Assembly: GCA_030149365.1 (NCBI GenBank)
Contig: JASBRP010000056.1
Span: forward strand, 25,321-89,320
Reading direction: 5' to 3'
DNA from: Solimonas sp.
Lineage (GTDB): Bacteria; Pseudomonadota; Gammaproteobacteria; Nevskiales; Nevskiaceae
DNA length: 64,000 nt
Part shown: positions 41,032 through 52,963 of the stretch, piece after piece
Layout: every line of letters begins with the position of its first letter
How positions within the stretch are numbered: position 1 is the first letter of the stretch
Notes under the pieces: generated by a model
Seen by the model: only the letters and a program-made list of their open reading frames with translations
What the model was told of the DNA's origin: nothing
The model's database searches: none
Made by a program: the position numbers and the translations under genes

Positions 41032-42587
41032 CCGAAGCCCGCCTGCTCTCCATCGACGTCGGCACGCAGAGCGTGCGCGCCATCGTGTTCGACGCCCAGG
41101 GCCGCCTGCTGGCCAAGGCGCAGCAGGTGTTCGAGCCCACCTACCACTCGCCGCAGCCCGGCTGGGCCGAGCAGGACCCGGAGCTCTACTGGCAAAGCAT
41201 CGCGGCCTGCTGTCGGCGCCTCTGGGAGCAGGGCAGCGTCAAGCCGGAACAGATCAGCGGCCTCTCGCTGACCACGCAACGCGCCACCGTGGTCTGCCTG
41301 GACGCCGCCGGCCAGCCCTTGCGCCCGGCGATCCTGTGGCTGGACCAGCGCCGCTGTGACCAGCCGCCGCCGATGGGCCCTGTGTGGAACACCCTGTTCG
41401 GCCTGGCCGGCGCCACCGACCTGATCGCGCACCTGCAGGGCCAGGCCGAGGCCAACTGGCTGGCGCAGCACGAGCCGCAGCTGTGGCGCGACACCGCCAA
41501 ATTCCTGCTGCTGTCCGGCTGGCTCAGCTATCGGCTGACCGGCGAATACCTGGACTCCGTTGGCTCGCAGGTCGGCTTCATTCCCTTCGACTACAAGCGC
41601 CTGGACTGGGCCAGCCCGCGTGACTTCAAGTGGAAGGCCCTGGCCATCCGGCCGGAGCAGTTGCCGCGCCTGGTGCCTCCGGGTGCTCCGATGGGGCGGC
41701 TGTCGGCCGCCGCCGCCGCGGAGCTGGGCCTGCCTGCCAAGGTGCCGGTGATCGCCGCCGCCGCCGACAAGGCCTGCGAGGTGCTGGGCTGTGGCGTGCT
41801 GGAGCCGGACGTCGGGCAACTGTCCTTCGGCACCACGGCCACCATCAACACTACGCAGTCACGCTACATCGAGGTGCAGCGCATGCTGCCCCCCTGGCCG
41901 GCGGGCCTGCCGCAGGCCTACAACACCGAGATCCAGATCTTCCGCGGCTTCTGGATGGTGAGCTGGTTCCGGCGCGAGTTCGGCATGCGCGAAGAGTCGC
42001 TGGCCAAGGAACGCGGTGTTGCGGTCGAATCGCTATTCGATGAACTGGTGAAGACCGTGCCGCCGGGTTCCATGGGCCTGATGCTGCAGCCCTACTGGAC
42101 CCCGGGCGTGCGCGAGCCGGGGCCGGAGGCCAAGGGCGCCATCATCGGTTTCGGTGACGTGCACACCCGCGCGCACGTCTACCGCGCGATCCTCGAAGGC
42201 CTGGTCTACGGCCTGCGTGCCGGCCGAGAGCAGATCGAACGCCGCACCGGCCGCCCGCTGCGCCTGCTGCGCGTGGCCGGCGGTGGCTCGCAGTCCGACG
42301 AGGCCCTGCAGATCACGGCCGACGTCTTCAACCTGCCGGCCGAGCGCCCGGAGCACTACGAGACTTCCGCGCTGGGTGCCGCGATCAGCTGTGCCGTGGG
42401 CCTGGGCCTGCACCCGGACTATCCGGCAGCGGTGGCGGCGATGGCACGCATCGGCCGCCGCTTCGAGCCGCGGCCCGAGGTGGTAAAGACCTACGACGCG
42501 TTGTACCGCGAGATTTACCGAGGCATGTATCCGCGGCTGCAGCCGCTGTACCGCAAGATCCGCAAGATCACCGGCTACCCGGCCTGA
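41028..42587 (+). CDS. FGGY-family carbohydrate kinase
   Basis: 519 residues. The FGGY N-terminal domain begins LLSIDVGTQSVRAIVFD and has PGWAEQDPELYW; the C-terminal domain contains GQLSFGTTATI and RVAGGGSQSDEALQITADVFN. The family phosphorylates glycerol, xylulose, ribulose or similar polyols. With a G3P dehydrogenase immediately upstream, glycerol or a glycerol ether is a plausible substrate, but this is inference. Last gene of the cluster; followed by two palindromic repeats. Confidence 0.88.
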   Translation: MTEARLLSIDVGTQSVRAIVFDAQGRLLAKAQQVFEPTYHSPQPGWAEQDPELYWQSIAACCRRLWEQGSVKPEQISGLSLTTQRATVVCLDAAGQPLRPAILWLDQRRCDQPPPMGPVWNTLFGLAGATDLIAHLQGQAEANWLAQHEPQLWRDTAKFLLLSGWLSYRLTGEYLDSVGSQVGFIPFDYKRLDWASPRDFKWKALAIRPEQLPRLVPPGAPMGRLSAAAAAELGLPAKVPVIAAAADKACEVLGCGVLEPDVGQLSFGTTATINTTQSRYIEVQRMLPPWPAGLPQAYNTEIQIFRGFWMVSWFRREFGMREESLAKERGVAVESLFDELVKTVPPGSMGLMLQPYWTPGVREPGPEAKGAIIGFGDVHTRAHVYRAILEGLVYGLRAGREQIERRTGRPLRLLRVAGGGSQSDEALQITADVFNLPAERPEHYETSALGAAISCAVGLGLHPDYPAAVAAMARIGRRFEPRPEVVKTYDALYREIYRGMYPRLQPLYRKIRKITGYPA

Positions 42588-42599
42588 TAGCGCATACCC

Positions 42600-42670
42600 G
42601 TAGGAGCGGCCGTTGGCCGCGAACGCGTTTCTGGCGGTGACCGTTGCTCGCGGCCAGCGGCCGCTCCTAC
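42600..42670. repeat. REP-like palindrome, GTAGGAGCGGCCG family
   Basis: Inverted arms of about 23 bases (42600-42622 and 42648-42670) starting GTAGGAGCGGCCGTTGGCCG, separated by 25 bases. It follows the kinase gene and may act as its transcription end. Confidence 0.9.
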
Positions 42671-42716
42671 GGAGGGCTGAGCGGATAGGCCCAGCCGAGC
42701 AAGGTCATGGCGCGGA

Positions 42717-42776
42717 TGTAGGAGCCAGCGTGCTGGCGACCTCCAGCCTCCAGTCGCCAGCAAGCTGGCTCCTACA
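42717..42776. repeat. REP-like palindrome, TGTAGGAGCCAGC family, copy 2
   Basis: Arms at 42717-42740 and 42753-42776, nearly identical to the element at 11805-11882 (one change, GCGTGC for GCTTGC) but with a 12-base centre. It lies 11 bases from the 3' end of the GlsB-like gene. Confidence 0.9.
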
Positions 42777-42787
42777 GGCAAGGCCCC

Positions 42788-43042
42788 TCAGGCTTTTCTG
42801 AGCAGCCGATAGATCACCAGCAGCAGCACCGCGCCCAGCGTCGCCACCAGGACGCCCTGGATGGTGAAACCGTTGAAGCTGGCAATGCCCAGCTGCGTAC
42901 CGACCCAGCCGCCGACGAAAGCGCCGCCGACGCCCAGCAGGATGGTGATGATGAAGCCACCCGGGTCCTTGCCCGGCAGCAGCCACTTGGCCAGCACGCC
43001 CGCGATCAGGCCCAGCACGATCCACGACAGGATGCCCATCAT
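42788..43042 (-). CDS. GlsB/YeaQ/YmgE-family membrane protein
   Basis: 84 residues, almost entirely three membrane helices: ILSWIVLGLIAGVLAKWLLPG, FIITILLGVGGAFVGGWVG and VLVATLGAVLLLVIYRLL. The motif LPGKDPGG between helices 1 and 2 is the family hallmark. These small transglycosylase-associated (Tag) proteins are linked to stress responses; the mechanism is not known. Confidence 0.93.
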   Translation of the reverse strand: MMGILSWIVLGLIAGVLAKWLLPGKDPGGFIITILLGVGGAFVGGWVGTQLGIASFNGFTIQGVLVATLGAVLLLVIYRLLRKA

Positions 43043-43110
43043 TCATTCCCCTTCAAGTGAGACAGTGCCCCGATTGTGGGCATGCAAAATGAACGGTGGC
43101 TGTCTGTCGG

Positions 43111-43530
43111 CTAGTCGCAGTGTTCCTGTACCGCCGCCTTGGCCTCGGCGCGCTGCTGGTCGATCTGCTGGGGGCTGAGGTAGCTGCGCTCGCCCTTGGA
43201 GTCGGCGGAGTAGTACCTACCGGTACCCTGCATCCGGGCGCTCTGCCGCCGGGCCTGTTCGCAGCGCTGCAGCCGCTGACGCTCAGCCGTCGCCGCCTGC
43301 TGCTGCTCGCGAGCCTGTTCGCCGGGACTCTGCCCGGCCGCCTCCAGCGCCTTGAGGTGCGGGCTGGAGCCGGGCGAGGGCGGCGGCGGGGCCACTTGGC
43401 CATATTGCCCCTGGGCCGGCGGGGTCTGGCTGTAGTGGACACGACCGTCCGCGTCGACCCAGCGGTAGGCCTGGGCCCCGGCCAGGGCCGGGGCCAGCAG
43501 CAGGCAGAGGGCGAGGGTGGTCCGCCGCAT
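43111..43530 (-). CDS. DUF4124 protein, exported
   Basis: 139 residues. A Sec signal peptide (about 1-19, ending AGA) is followed by the DUF4124 core YRWVDADGRVHYSQTPPA, then a Pro/Gln/Arg-rich low-complexity region with many coiled-coil-like Gln/Ala/Arg repeats. Likely periplasmic; function unknown. It lies 3 bases after queF on the same strand. Confidence 0.85.
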   Translation of the reverse strand: MRRTTLALCLLLAPALAGAQAYRWVDADGRVHYSQTPPAQGQYGQVAPPPPSPGSSPHLKALEAAGQSPGEQAREQQQAATAERQRLQRCEQARRQSARMQGTGRYYSADSKGERSYLSPQQIDQQRAEAKAAVQEHCD

Positions 43531-43533
43531 GTC

Positions 43534-43956
43534 TCAGGGCGTCTGGCCGGCGCCGGTGGGGTCCACGTGCCAGGCCGAAGGAGGCAGCGTGCCGTTCCAG
43601 CCCTTCTTGCGGTGCTCGGCGGTGACATGGGTGTAGATGCCGCCGCGGACGTTGAACACCGCCGTCAGGCGCATGTAGCGGGGCTTGGTGGCCTTCACCA
43701 GGTCGTCCAGGATCTGGTTGGTCACGGCCTCGTGGAAGCAGCCCTCGTCGCGGAAGCTCCAGATGTACATCTTCAGGGCCTTGAGCTCCACGCAGGCCTT
43801 GTCCGCCACGTACTCCAGGTACAGGGTGCCGAAGTCCGGCTGGCCGGTCTTGGGGCAGAGGCAGGTGAACTCCGGGATGCGCATGCGGATGGTGAAATCG
43901 CGCTGCGGGGCCGGATTGGGAAAGGTTTCGAGGGTCTTGCTGGGCAGGCTGGGCAT
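43534..43956 (-). CDS. queF: NADPH-dependent 7-cyano-7-deazaguanine reductase (short QueF)
   Basis: 140 residues, unimodular type. The catalytic Cys is in [14 protein letters not shown] and the NADPH-binding segment is [20 protein letters not shown]. Converts preQ0 to preQ1 for queuosine. The ATG at 43956 is preferred to a TTG extension 15 codons upstream because homology begins near it. I saw no preQ1 riboswitch upstream. gluQ at 35522 acts later in the same tRNA modification. Confidence 0.94.
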   Translation of the reverse strand: MPSLPSKTLETFPNPAPQRDFTIRMRIPEFTCLCPKTGQPDFGTLYLEYVADKACVELKALKMYIWSFRDEGCFHEAVTNQILDDLVKATKPRYMRLTAVFNVRGGIYTHVTAEHRKKGWNGTLPPSAWHVDPTGAGQTP

Positions 43957-44114
43957 GTTCGAAGGGGTTCCACGGGGCTTTTGGGGCCCTGTTCCGGCCA
44001 AAACCGGGGAAAATGACGTTTCCGGGGCTGCACCCCGGTCGCAATAATTTACACTAGAGCCTTCGTTTCATAACCCACTAGAAAAGGCCCCCAGAGGGCC
44101 GGCCCGATCATTCC

Positions 44115-47100
44115 ATGCGACTTTCTGGCATCAAACTCGCCGGGTTCAAATCCTTTGTCGATCCGTCGAGCCTGCCCCTGCCGACGAACCTGACCGGCGT
44201 CGTCGGTCCCAACGGCTGCGGCAAGTCCAACATCATCGACGCGGTGCGCTGGGTGCTGGGCGAAACCAGCATGAAGAACCTGCGCGGCGCCGACTCCGAG
44301 GACGTGATCTTCAACGGCTCCAAGTCGCGCAAGCCCGTGGGCCGCGCCATGGTCGAGCTGGTGTTCGACAACTCCGACGGCCAGGTCGCCGGCCCCTATG
44401 CCGCCTACGCCGAGATTTCCGTCCGTCGCGAACTGACCCGCGACGGCAGCTCGCAGTACTTCCTCAACGGCCGCAAGTGCCTCAAGCGCGACGTCACAGA
44501 CCTGTTCCTGGGTACCGGCCTCGGCGGCAAGAACCAGTACGCCATCATCGAGCAGGGCATGGTCTCGACCATGATCACCGCCAAGCCCGAGGAACTGCGC
44601 CAGTGGCTGGAAGAAGCCGCCGGTATCTCCAAGTACAAGGACCGCCGCAAGGAAACCGAGTCGCGCATCCGCGGCACGCGCGAGAACCTGGCGCGCCTCA
44701 ACGACCTGCGCTCGGAGATCACGCAGCGCCTGGAAGTGCTGGGCAAGCAGGCCGCCAACGCCGAGAAGTACAAGGAATTCAAGGGCAGCGAGCGCCAGCT
44801 GCGCGCCGAGATCCTGGCCCTGCGCATCCGCACGCTGCAGCAGCAGTCCGCCGGCCACGAGGCCGCCATCGGCGAGCTGGAGCAAGCCCTGGAAGCCGCG
44901 CGCCTGCGCGTCAGCGAGCTGTCCGACGCCCGTATCGCCGCCGAGATCGAGCAGCGCGTGCTGGCGCAGAAGCTGGGTGACGAGCAGAGCCAGGTTTACG
45001 AGGCCGAGGCCGGCCTCGCGCGCCAGGAGCAGAGCCTCAACCACGCGCGCCAGCTGCAGCAGATGAAGATGCGCGAGCTGGAGCAGCTCGCCCGCCAGGT
45101 GGCGGAGCTGGAGCAGCGCCAGCAGCGTGAGCAGCAGCGCCTGCAGGACTCCGCACGCCAGACCGCCGAGCTGGAAGACCAGGCCCAGCAGGCCGAGGCC
45201 CAGGAAGAGCAGGCGCAGTCCAGCCTGATCGAATCCGACGACGACGCCAACGCCGAGCAGAAGCGCTGGGACAGCTTTGCCCAGGACGCCGAAACGCCGC
45301 TGATGCAGACCGAGGCGGAGCGCGTGCGCGTGCAGCAGTTGGAGCGCGCACGCTTCCAGGCCGACGAGCGCTACAAGCGCCTGGAGGCCGAGCACGGCGC
45401 CATCAACCTCGGCCCGATCCAGGCCAGCCTGGCCGACGCCGACAACGAGCTGCGCCTGCTGGGCGAGGAGATCGAGGTGGCGCAGGAGCGCCTGCAGACC
45501 CTCGACACCGACCTGCAGACGCTGCGCGAAGACCGCACCCAGACCGAGAACGCGCTGCACGAATCGCGGCAGATCCTGCAGAGCGCGCGCGGCCGGGTGT
45601 CCTCGCTGGAGACGCTGCAGCAGGCCGCCCTGCGCCAGGACGACGCCGAGCTGAACCAGTGGCTGCGCCAGCAGCAGCTGGCCGAGGCCCCCCGCCTGGC
45701 CAGTGCCCTGCAGGTGGAAGGCGGCTGGGAAGCCGCCGTGGAGCAGGTGTTGGAAGGCCTGCTGCAGGCACCGCTGCTGCCGGACTTCGCCGCGCGCCTG
45801 CGCGGCATGGGCGAGGCGCCCAAGGCCGGTATCGCCCTGATCAACCAGGCCGGCGGCAGCGCCAGCGTGGGCCTGGGCGCCAAGGTCAGCGGCCCGCAGG
45901 CCGTGCTGGACCTGCTGTCCACCGTGCAGGTCGCCCACAACCCGGGCGAGGCCGAGGCCATGGCCCAGACCCTGGGCCCGGCCGAGTCGGTCATCACGCC
46001 GGATGGCGTCTGGCGCGGCCGCAACTGGATCCGCTACCCCAAGCGTGGCGAGGGCAACAGCGGTGTGATCGCCCGCGGCCAGCTGCTCAAGCAGCTCAAG
46101 GCCCAGGTCGAGGAGCAGACCGCTGCCGTGCAGGAGCACGAGGCCCGCCTTGGCGAGCTGCACCAGCGCATCCGTACCCTGGAGACCGAGCGCCGCGAGC
46201 TGTCCGGCAAGTTCGACCAGTCGCGCAACCGCCAGGCGCAGAAGATGGCCTTCCGCCAGGCCCAGGCCGTGCGCCTGGAGCAGGCCCAGGGCCGCCAGTC
46301 CGCCCTGGGGCAGGAGCTGGAGGCACTGCGCGAGCAGCGCGAGCTGCAGAACAACGAGCTGGAGGAATCCCGTACCCGCCTGGTGTCGCTGGAGGACGTG
46401 GCGCAGCAGCTGCGCAACCAGCGCGCCGAGATGCAGCAGACCCTGGCCCGCAAGCGCGACCTGGTGCAGCGGGCCCGCGTGGTGCTGCAGCAGACCCAGG
46501 CGGCGCGCAACCAGATCCAGGTGCGCATCGCCAGCCAGGCCTCGTCGGTCGCCGCCCTGGAGCAGAGCATCCAGGACCTGGCGGTCAACCGCGAGCGCCT
46601 GATCGAGCGCAAGGCCGAGGAAGAAGCCCGCGCCGGCGAGCTGGACGCGCCGCTGGCCGAGCAGGTCGAGGGTGTGGAGGCTGCGCGCGCCGGAGTGGAA
46701 GCCGCCCGCGAGAAGCTGCGCGAGGTGCGCCTGCAGGTCGAGCAGATGGACAAGTCGCTCACCGAGACCATCCAGGTGTCCCGCAACGCCGAAGGCGCCA
46801 AGGACGAGGCGCTGGAGAAGCTGCAGCAGGCCAAGCTGGAATTCGAGAACCTGCGCGCCCACCGCGAAAGCCTGGACGAGCAGTTCGTGGAGACCGGCTT
46901 CAACCGCGAGGAATTGTTTGCCGGCCTGGCCGAAGAGGCCGAGCTGCAGGGCTGGGAAGAGAAGCTGGCTTCCATCCTGCGCCGCATCGACCGCCTGGGC
47001 GCCATCAACCTGGCCGCCATCCAGGAGCTGGAAGAAGCACAGCAGCGTTCACAGTACCTGGCCGACCAGCACGCCGACCTCCACGGCGCCCTGGAGACCC

Positions 47101-47636
47101 TGGAAGAGGCGATCCGCAAGATGGACGCCGAGACCAAGGAACTGTTCAAGCAGACCTTCGACAAGGTCGACACCGTCTTCCGCGACCGCTTCCCCAAGCT
47201 GTTCGGCGGTGGCGAGGCCTACTTGGAACTGACCGGCGACGACCTGCTCGACGCCGGCGTGCGCGTCATGGCCCGCCCGCCGGGCAAGCGCAACAGCTCC
47301 ATCCAGCTGCTGTCGGGCGGCGAGAAGGCGATGACCGCGGTGGCCCTGCTGCTGGCCCTGTTCCAGCTCAACCCCGCGCCGTTCTGCCTCATGGACGAAG
47401 TCGACGCCCCGCTGGACGACGCCAACGTCGGCCGCTTCTGCGAAATCGTCCGCGAGATGTCGCAAGGCGTTCAGTTCATTATCATTACCCATAACAAGAT
47501 CACCATGGAGCTGGCCAAACAGCTGCACGGCGTGACCATGCAGGAGCCGGGCGTCTCGCGCCTGGTGAGCGTGGATATCGACCAGGCAGTGGAAATGACG
47601 TCCAGCAACCCAGCCGAGACCGAGAAAGCCGAATGA
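44115..47636 (+). CDS. smc: Chromosome segregation protein SMC
   Basis: 1173 residues. Walker A GPNGCGKSN at 31-39, a long coiled coil (about 170-500), a hinge (about 515-650, including the GVWRGRNWIRYPKRGEG segment), a second coiled coil (about 680-1000), then the ABC signature LLSGGEKAMTAVALL and Walker B PFCLMDEVDAPLDD. It works with ScpA and ScpB, encoded at 55316-57186. This condensin is used here instead of MukBEF. Coupled to zipA by ATGA. Confidence 0.97.
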   Translation: MRLSGIKLAGFKSFVDPSSLPLPTNLTGVVGPNGCGKSNIIDAVRWVLGETSMKNLRGADSEDVIFNGSKSRKPVGRAMVELVFDNSDGQVAGPYAAYAEISVRRELTRDGSSQYFLNGRKCLKRDVTDLFLGTGLGGKNQYAIIEQGMVSTMITAKPEELRQWLEEAAGISKYKDRRKETESRIRGTRENLARLNDLRSEITQRLEVLGKQAANAEKYKEFKGSERQLRAEILALRIRTLQQQSAGHEAAIGELEQALEAARLRVSELSDARIAAEIEQRVLAQKLGDEQSQVYEAEAGLARQEQSLNHARQLQQMKMRELEQLARQVAELEQRQQREQQRLQDSARQTAELEDQAQQAEAQEEQAQSSLIESDDDANAEQKRWDSFAQDAETPLMQTEAERVRVQQLERARFQADERYKRLEAEHGAINLGPIQASLADADNELRLLGEEIEVAQERLQTLDTDLQTLREDRTQTENALHESRQILQSARGRVSSLETLQQAALRQDDAELNQWLRQQQLAEAPRLASALQVEGGWEAAVEQVLEGLLQAPLLPDFAARLRGMGEAPKAGIALINQAGGSASVGLGAKVSGPQAVLDLLSTVQVAHNPGEAEAMAQTLGPAESVITPDGVWRGRNWIRYPKRGEGNSGVIARGQLLKQLKAQVEEQTAAVQEHEARLGELHQRIRTLETERRELSGKFDQSRNRQAQKMAFRQAQAVRLEQAQGRQSALGQELEALREQRELQNNELEESRTRLVSLEDVAQQLRNQRAEMQQTLARKRDLVQRARVVLQQTQAARNQIQVRIASQASSVAALEQSIQDLAVNRERLIERKAEEEARAGELDAPLAEQVEGVEAARAGVEAAREKLREVRLQVEQMDKSLTETIQVSRNAEGAKDEALEKLQQAKLEFENLRAHRESLDEQFVETGFNREELFAGLAEEAELQGWEEKLASILRRIDRLGAINLAAIQELEEAQQRSQYLADQHADLHGALETLEEAIRKMDAETKELFKQTFDKVDTVFRDRFPKLFGGGEAYLELTGDDLLDAGVRVMARPPGKRNSSIQLLSGGEKAMTAVALLLALFQLNPAPFCLMDEVDAPLDDANVGRFCEIVREMSQGVQFIIITHNKITMELAKQLHGVTMQEPGVSRLVSVDIDQAVEMTSSNPAETEKAE

Positions 47637-48352
47637 GCGTGTTGCAGTGGGCACTGCTGATCGTGGGAGCGGCCGCCGTCATCGCGGTCTATGTCATCAG
47701 CCGGCGCAGCAGCCGCCTGCCCAAGGACTGGGAGCCGCCGTCCGGCCGGGGTAGCGTGCCGCGCGGAGGCGTGCCGGGGCTGCCGGGCAAGCCGGGCGCC
47801 GACCAGATGGACATGTTCGCCCAGGGTTCCCGGGGCGGCGAGTTCGACGAATTCGGCGTGGGCAAGCCGCGCAAGCGCACCGAGCAGGACCTGTTCGGCG
47901 AGCCCGAGGCCGCGCCTGCCGCCGCCGCACCGGTGGAAGAGAAGATCGTCACCCTGCTGATCGCCGAGCGCGAGGGCACGGCCATCTTCGGCCCCAAGAT
48001 CCATCTCGCCTTGCAGGCCCAGGGCCTGCAGTACGGTGAGCACCGCATCTATCACCGCCTGCAGGGCGGCAAGGCCGTGTTCTCGGTAGCCAGCCTGGTC
48101 AAGCCGGGCCTGCTGGACCCCGCCGAGCAGCAGGGCTTCTCCACGCCGGGCCTGACCGTGTTCATGCTGCTGCCGGGGCCGGCCAAGCCGGGCGCCGCGC
48201 TGCAGGACATGATCTCCACCGCCCAGTCGCTGGCCAATGCCCTGAACGCCGAGGTCTTCGACGCCAGCCGCCAGCCGCTGACGCCCGATAACGCTCGCAC
48301 GCTGAAGGCGGACGTCGGCGCCTGGGCGCAGCGCAACGGCGTCGCCCTGTAA
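47633..48352 (+). CDS. zipA: Cell division protein ZipA
   Basis: 239 residues. An N-terminal membrane anchor (about 4-22), a short Pro/Gly-rich linker, and a C-terminal FtsZ-binding domain (about 100-238, EKIVTLLIAEREGTAIFGPKI through TPDNARTL). The linker is shorter than in E. coli ZipA (328 residues). It tethers FtsZ to the membrane. The smc-zipA-ligA order is conserved in several gammaproteobacteria. Confidence 0.93.
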   Translation: MSVLQWALLIVGAAAVIAVYVISRRSSRLPKDWEPPSGRGSVPRGGVPGLPGKPGADQMDMFAQGSRGGEFDEFGVGKPRKRTEQDLFGEPEAAPAAAAPVEEKIVTLLIAEREGTAIFGPKIHLALQAQGLQYGEHRIYHRLQGGKAVFSVASLVKPGLLDPAEQQGFSTPGLTVFMLLPGPAKPGAALQDMISTAQSLANALNAEVFDASRQPLTPDNARTLKADVGAWAQRNGVAL

Positions 48353-50655
<2,303 letters not shown>

Positions 50656-50656
<1 letters not shown>

Positions 50657-51834
50657 TGGAACTGGACACCGCCCGCCTGCTGCGTGCCCTGGCGGCTCAG
50701 CCCTGGCCCTCCACCTTCATCATCCTCGGCGCGGCGGCGCTGCTGGTCGTCGTGATGCACGTGCTGGCCCGCGGCCTCAACGACGGCCGCTACCCCTGGC
50801 AGCAACGCCTGCGCGCACGCCTCGGCATTCCGGCCGACAAGAAGTTCCACGAGATCCGCTGGCTGCTACTGGCCGCGCACTTCTTCCTGTGGCAGTTCGT
50901 CGCCTACCTGCTGATGCATGCCTGGGGCTGGCACGACGAGAGCGAAGAGCTGCTGAAGACGCTGTTCTCCAAGGGCTTCATGGTGGGAGGCGTGCGCATC
51001 GTCATCGGCAAGCTGCTGGCCGGCATGCTGATGTTCGTGGCGCTGTTCACCTTCACCCGCTGGCTGCGTCGCAAGCTCGAGCGTGACTGGCTGGTACAGG
51101 CCGGCGTGGAACCGAGCACGCGCGACACCGTAGCCACGCTGTTCGGCTACATCACCTTCATCATCGCCTTGCTGGTCGGCCTGTCCTACGCCGGCCTGGA
51201 CCTGAGCAAGCTGGCCATCGTCGCCGGTGCGCTGTCGGTGGGTATTGGTTTTGGCCTGCAGAACATCGTCAGCAACTTCGTGTCAGGCCTGATCCTGCTG
51301 TTCGAGCGCCCCATCCGCACCGGCGACTTCATCAATGTCAGCGGCAGCGAGGGCATCGTGCGCAAGATGCGCATCCGCGCCACCGAGATCGAGACCGGTG
51401 ATCGCGAGACGATCATCATGCCCAACTCCAACCTGCTGTCGAACCCGGTGCGCAACCGCAGCCTGCGGACGCGCATGGGCCGCGTGGTGCTGAACGTCGG
51501 CGTCGCCTACGGCAGCGACCCGGAGCAGGTCCGCAAGGTCCTGAAGGAAGTGGCCGCCAAGCACCCCGCGATCCGCGGCGAGGGCGCGGTGCTGTTCACC
51601 AACTTCGGCGCCAGCTCGCTGGACTTCGAACTGTCCGCGCCGATCATCGACAGCGACGCCAAGGGTGGGGTGGCCAGCGACCTGCGCTTCGCCATCGTTG
51701 CTGCGTTCGCCAAGGCCGGCATCGAGATGCCGTTCCCGCAGCAGGACGTCTACATCCGTTCGCTGCCGGAGGGCGCGCTGTCGCCGCGACCGGCTGCGGA
51801 AGGCAGCGAAGGGTCTTCAGGCAGCGGAAGCTGA
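50656..51834 (+). CDS. MscS-family mechanosensitive channel
   Basis: 392 residues. Several membrane segments, the last being the pore helix with LVGLSYAGLDLSKLAIVAGALSVGIGFGLQNIVSNF, then the beta domain FERPIRTGDFINV and the alpha/beta C-terminal domain. It should open on membrane tension to release solutes in osmotic downshock. The ATG overlaps the ligA stop (ATGA type). The 3' end overlaps the convergent bolA gene by 18 bases. Confidence 0.92.
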
Positions 51835-52095
51835 TTCCGCCGGCGTCCGCGCGCTGATCGCCAGCGCATGAATGTCGGTCTGCATCATCTCGCCTAGCGC
51901 CGCATACACCTGGCGATGCCGCGCCACCGGACTCTGCCCGGCAAAGGCGTCGGAAACGATCTTGACCCTGAAGTGACCACGCCCGGTGGCCGCACCGGCA
52001 TGGCCGGCATGCAGGTGGCTCTCATCCTCAACCACCAGTTCGGTCGGCGCGAAGGCCCCGGCCAGGCACTCGCGGATGCGTTCGATGCGGCTCAC
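51817..52095 (-). CDS. bolA: BolA-family protein
   Basis: 92 residues from a GTG start at 52095. Conserved [26 protein letters not shown] and the [13 protein letters not shown] helix with the invariant His of the family. BolA proteins pair with monothiol glutaredoxins in iron-sulfur trafficking and also influence morphology. It overlaps the yciI stop by 4 bases, forming a yciB-yciI-bolA operon. Confidence 0.92.
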   Translation of the reverse strand: MSRIERIRECLAGAFAPTELVVEDESHLHAGHAGAATGRGHFRVKIVSDAFAGQSPVARHRQVYAALGEMMQTDIHALAISARTPAESASAA

Positions 52096-52391
52096 GGCAG
52101 CGCCTGGATGAAGGGCGTGACCTCGACGCGCAGGTAGACACCGGCGGCGAGGTAGGGGTCGGCCTCGGCCCAGGCCTGCGCGGCCTCCAGGCTGGCGAAC
52201 TCGGCGACGATCAGGCTGCCGTGAAAGCCGGCCTGCGGGGCGTCCCCGGCATCGGCCTTGGGGCGCGGGCCGGCCAGCACCAGGCGGCCTTCGGCCAGCA
52301 GCAGCTTGAGGCGCTCGACGTGGGCGGGGCGGGTGGCCTGGCGGCCGGCAAGGCTGTCGGGCGCGTCCACGCCCCAGATCGCGTAGAGCAT
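52092..52391 (-). CDS. yciI: YciI-family protein
   Basis: 99 residues with the ferredoxin-like YciI fold: [25 protein letters not shown], then [29 protein letters not shown]. The conserved His/Asp pair of the family (RPAH and ADPY) is present; no enzymatic role is firmly known. Between yciB and bolA with overlaps at both ends. Confidence 0.93.
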   Translation of the reverse strand: MLYAIWGVDAPDSLAGRQATRPAHVERLKLLLAEGRLVLAGPRPKADAGDAPQAGFHGSLIVAEFASLEAAQAWAEADPYLAAGVYLRVEVTPFIQALP

Positions 52392-52933
52392 CAGTTCTGT
52401 TCCTTCGGTTCCTGCAGGTAGCGGCCCAGGAAGGGCGCATGCGCCAGCATGAACACGAACATCAGGATCAGCGTGCCCGGAAATTTGAACAGCATCCAGG
52501 TGTCGTAGCTGAAGTTCTTCGCCACCCAGATGTTGAGCACGGCGCTGAAGGCAAAGTACACCACCCAGGCGATGTTGACCTTGCGCCACACCGGCTCCGG
52601 CAGCGGCACGGACTTCTCGCCCATGCGCTGCAGCAGCACCTTGTCGCCGATCACGTGGCTGCCGGCCAGCGCCAGCGCGAAGATGCCGTAGACCAGCGTC
52701 GGCTTGTACTGGATGAAGGTGTCGTTGTGCAGGTAGATCGTCAGGCCGCCCAGCGCCAGCGCCACCAGGGCGGTGATGAAGTGCGCCTTGTGCAGCTTCT
52801 TCTCGGCAAACCAGTAGAAGATCACCAGTCCGAACAGCGACACGATCAGGGCGATCGTCGCGGCATAGACGTCGTAGAGGAAGTAGGCGCCGAGGAACAC
52901 CAGCGCGGGCAGGGAGTCGAGCAGGAATTTCAT
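52391..52933 (-). CDS. yciB: Inner membrane septation protein YciB/IspZ
   Basis: 180 residues with five membrane helices: [77 protein letters not shown] and [16 protein letters not shown]. Conserved segments [10 protein letters not shown] and WRKVN are present. The family is involved in septation and envelope maintenance. Divergent from yciO across 30 bases. Confidence 0.95.
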   Translation of the reverse strand: MKFLLDSLPALVFLGAYFLYDVYAATIALIVSLFGLVIFYWFAEKKLHKAHFITALVALALGGLTIYLHNDTFIQYKPTLVYGIFALALAGSHVIGDKVLLQRMGEKSVPLPEPVWRKVNIAWVVYFAFSAVLNIWVAKNFSYDTWMLFKFPGTLILMFVFMLAHAPFLGRYLQEPKEQN

Positions 52934-52963
52934 GTGGGCATTGTAGCCCGGTAGAATGTCGCG

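Noticed and set aside
42588..42787. CRISPR array
   Set aside because: The repeats are inverted palindromes of two different families, not regularly spaced direct repeats with unique spacers.
43957..44114. preQ1 riboswitch upstream of queF
   Set aside because: Only a small CCGGGG/CCCCGG hairpin is present; no A-rich tail or pseudoknot pattern of known preQ1 aptamers was recognised.
44115..47636. MukB instead of SMC
   Set aside because: The N-terminal Walker A context, hinge and C-terminal signature match SMC, and scpA/scpB are present.
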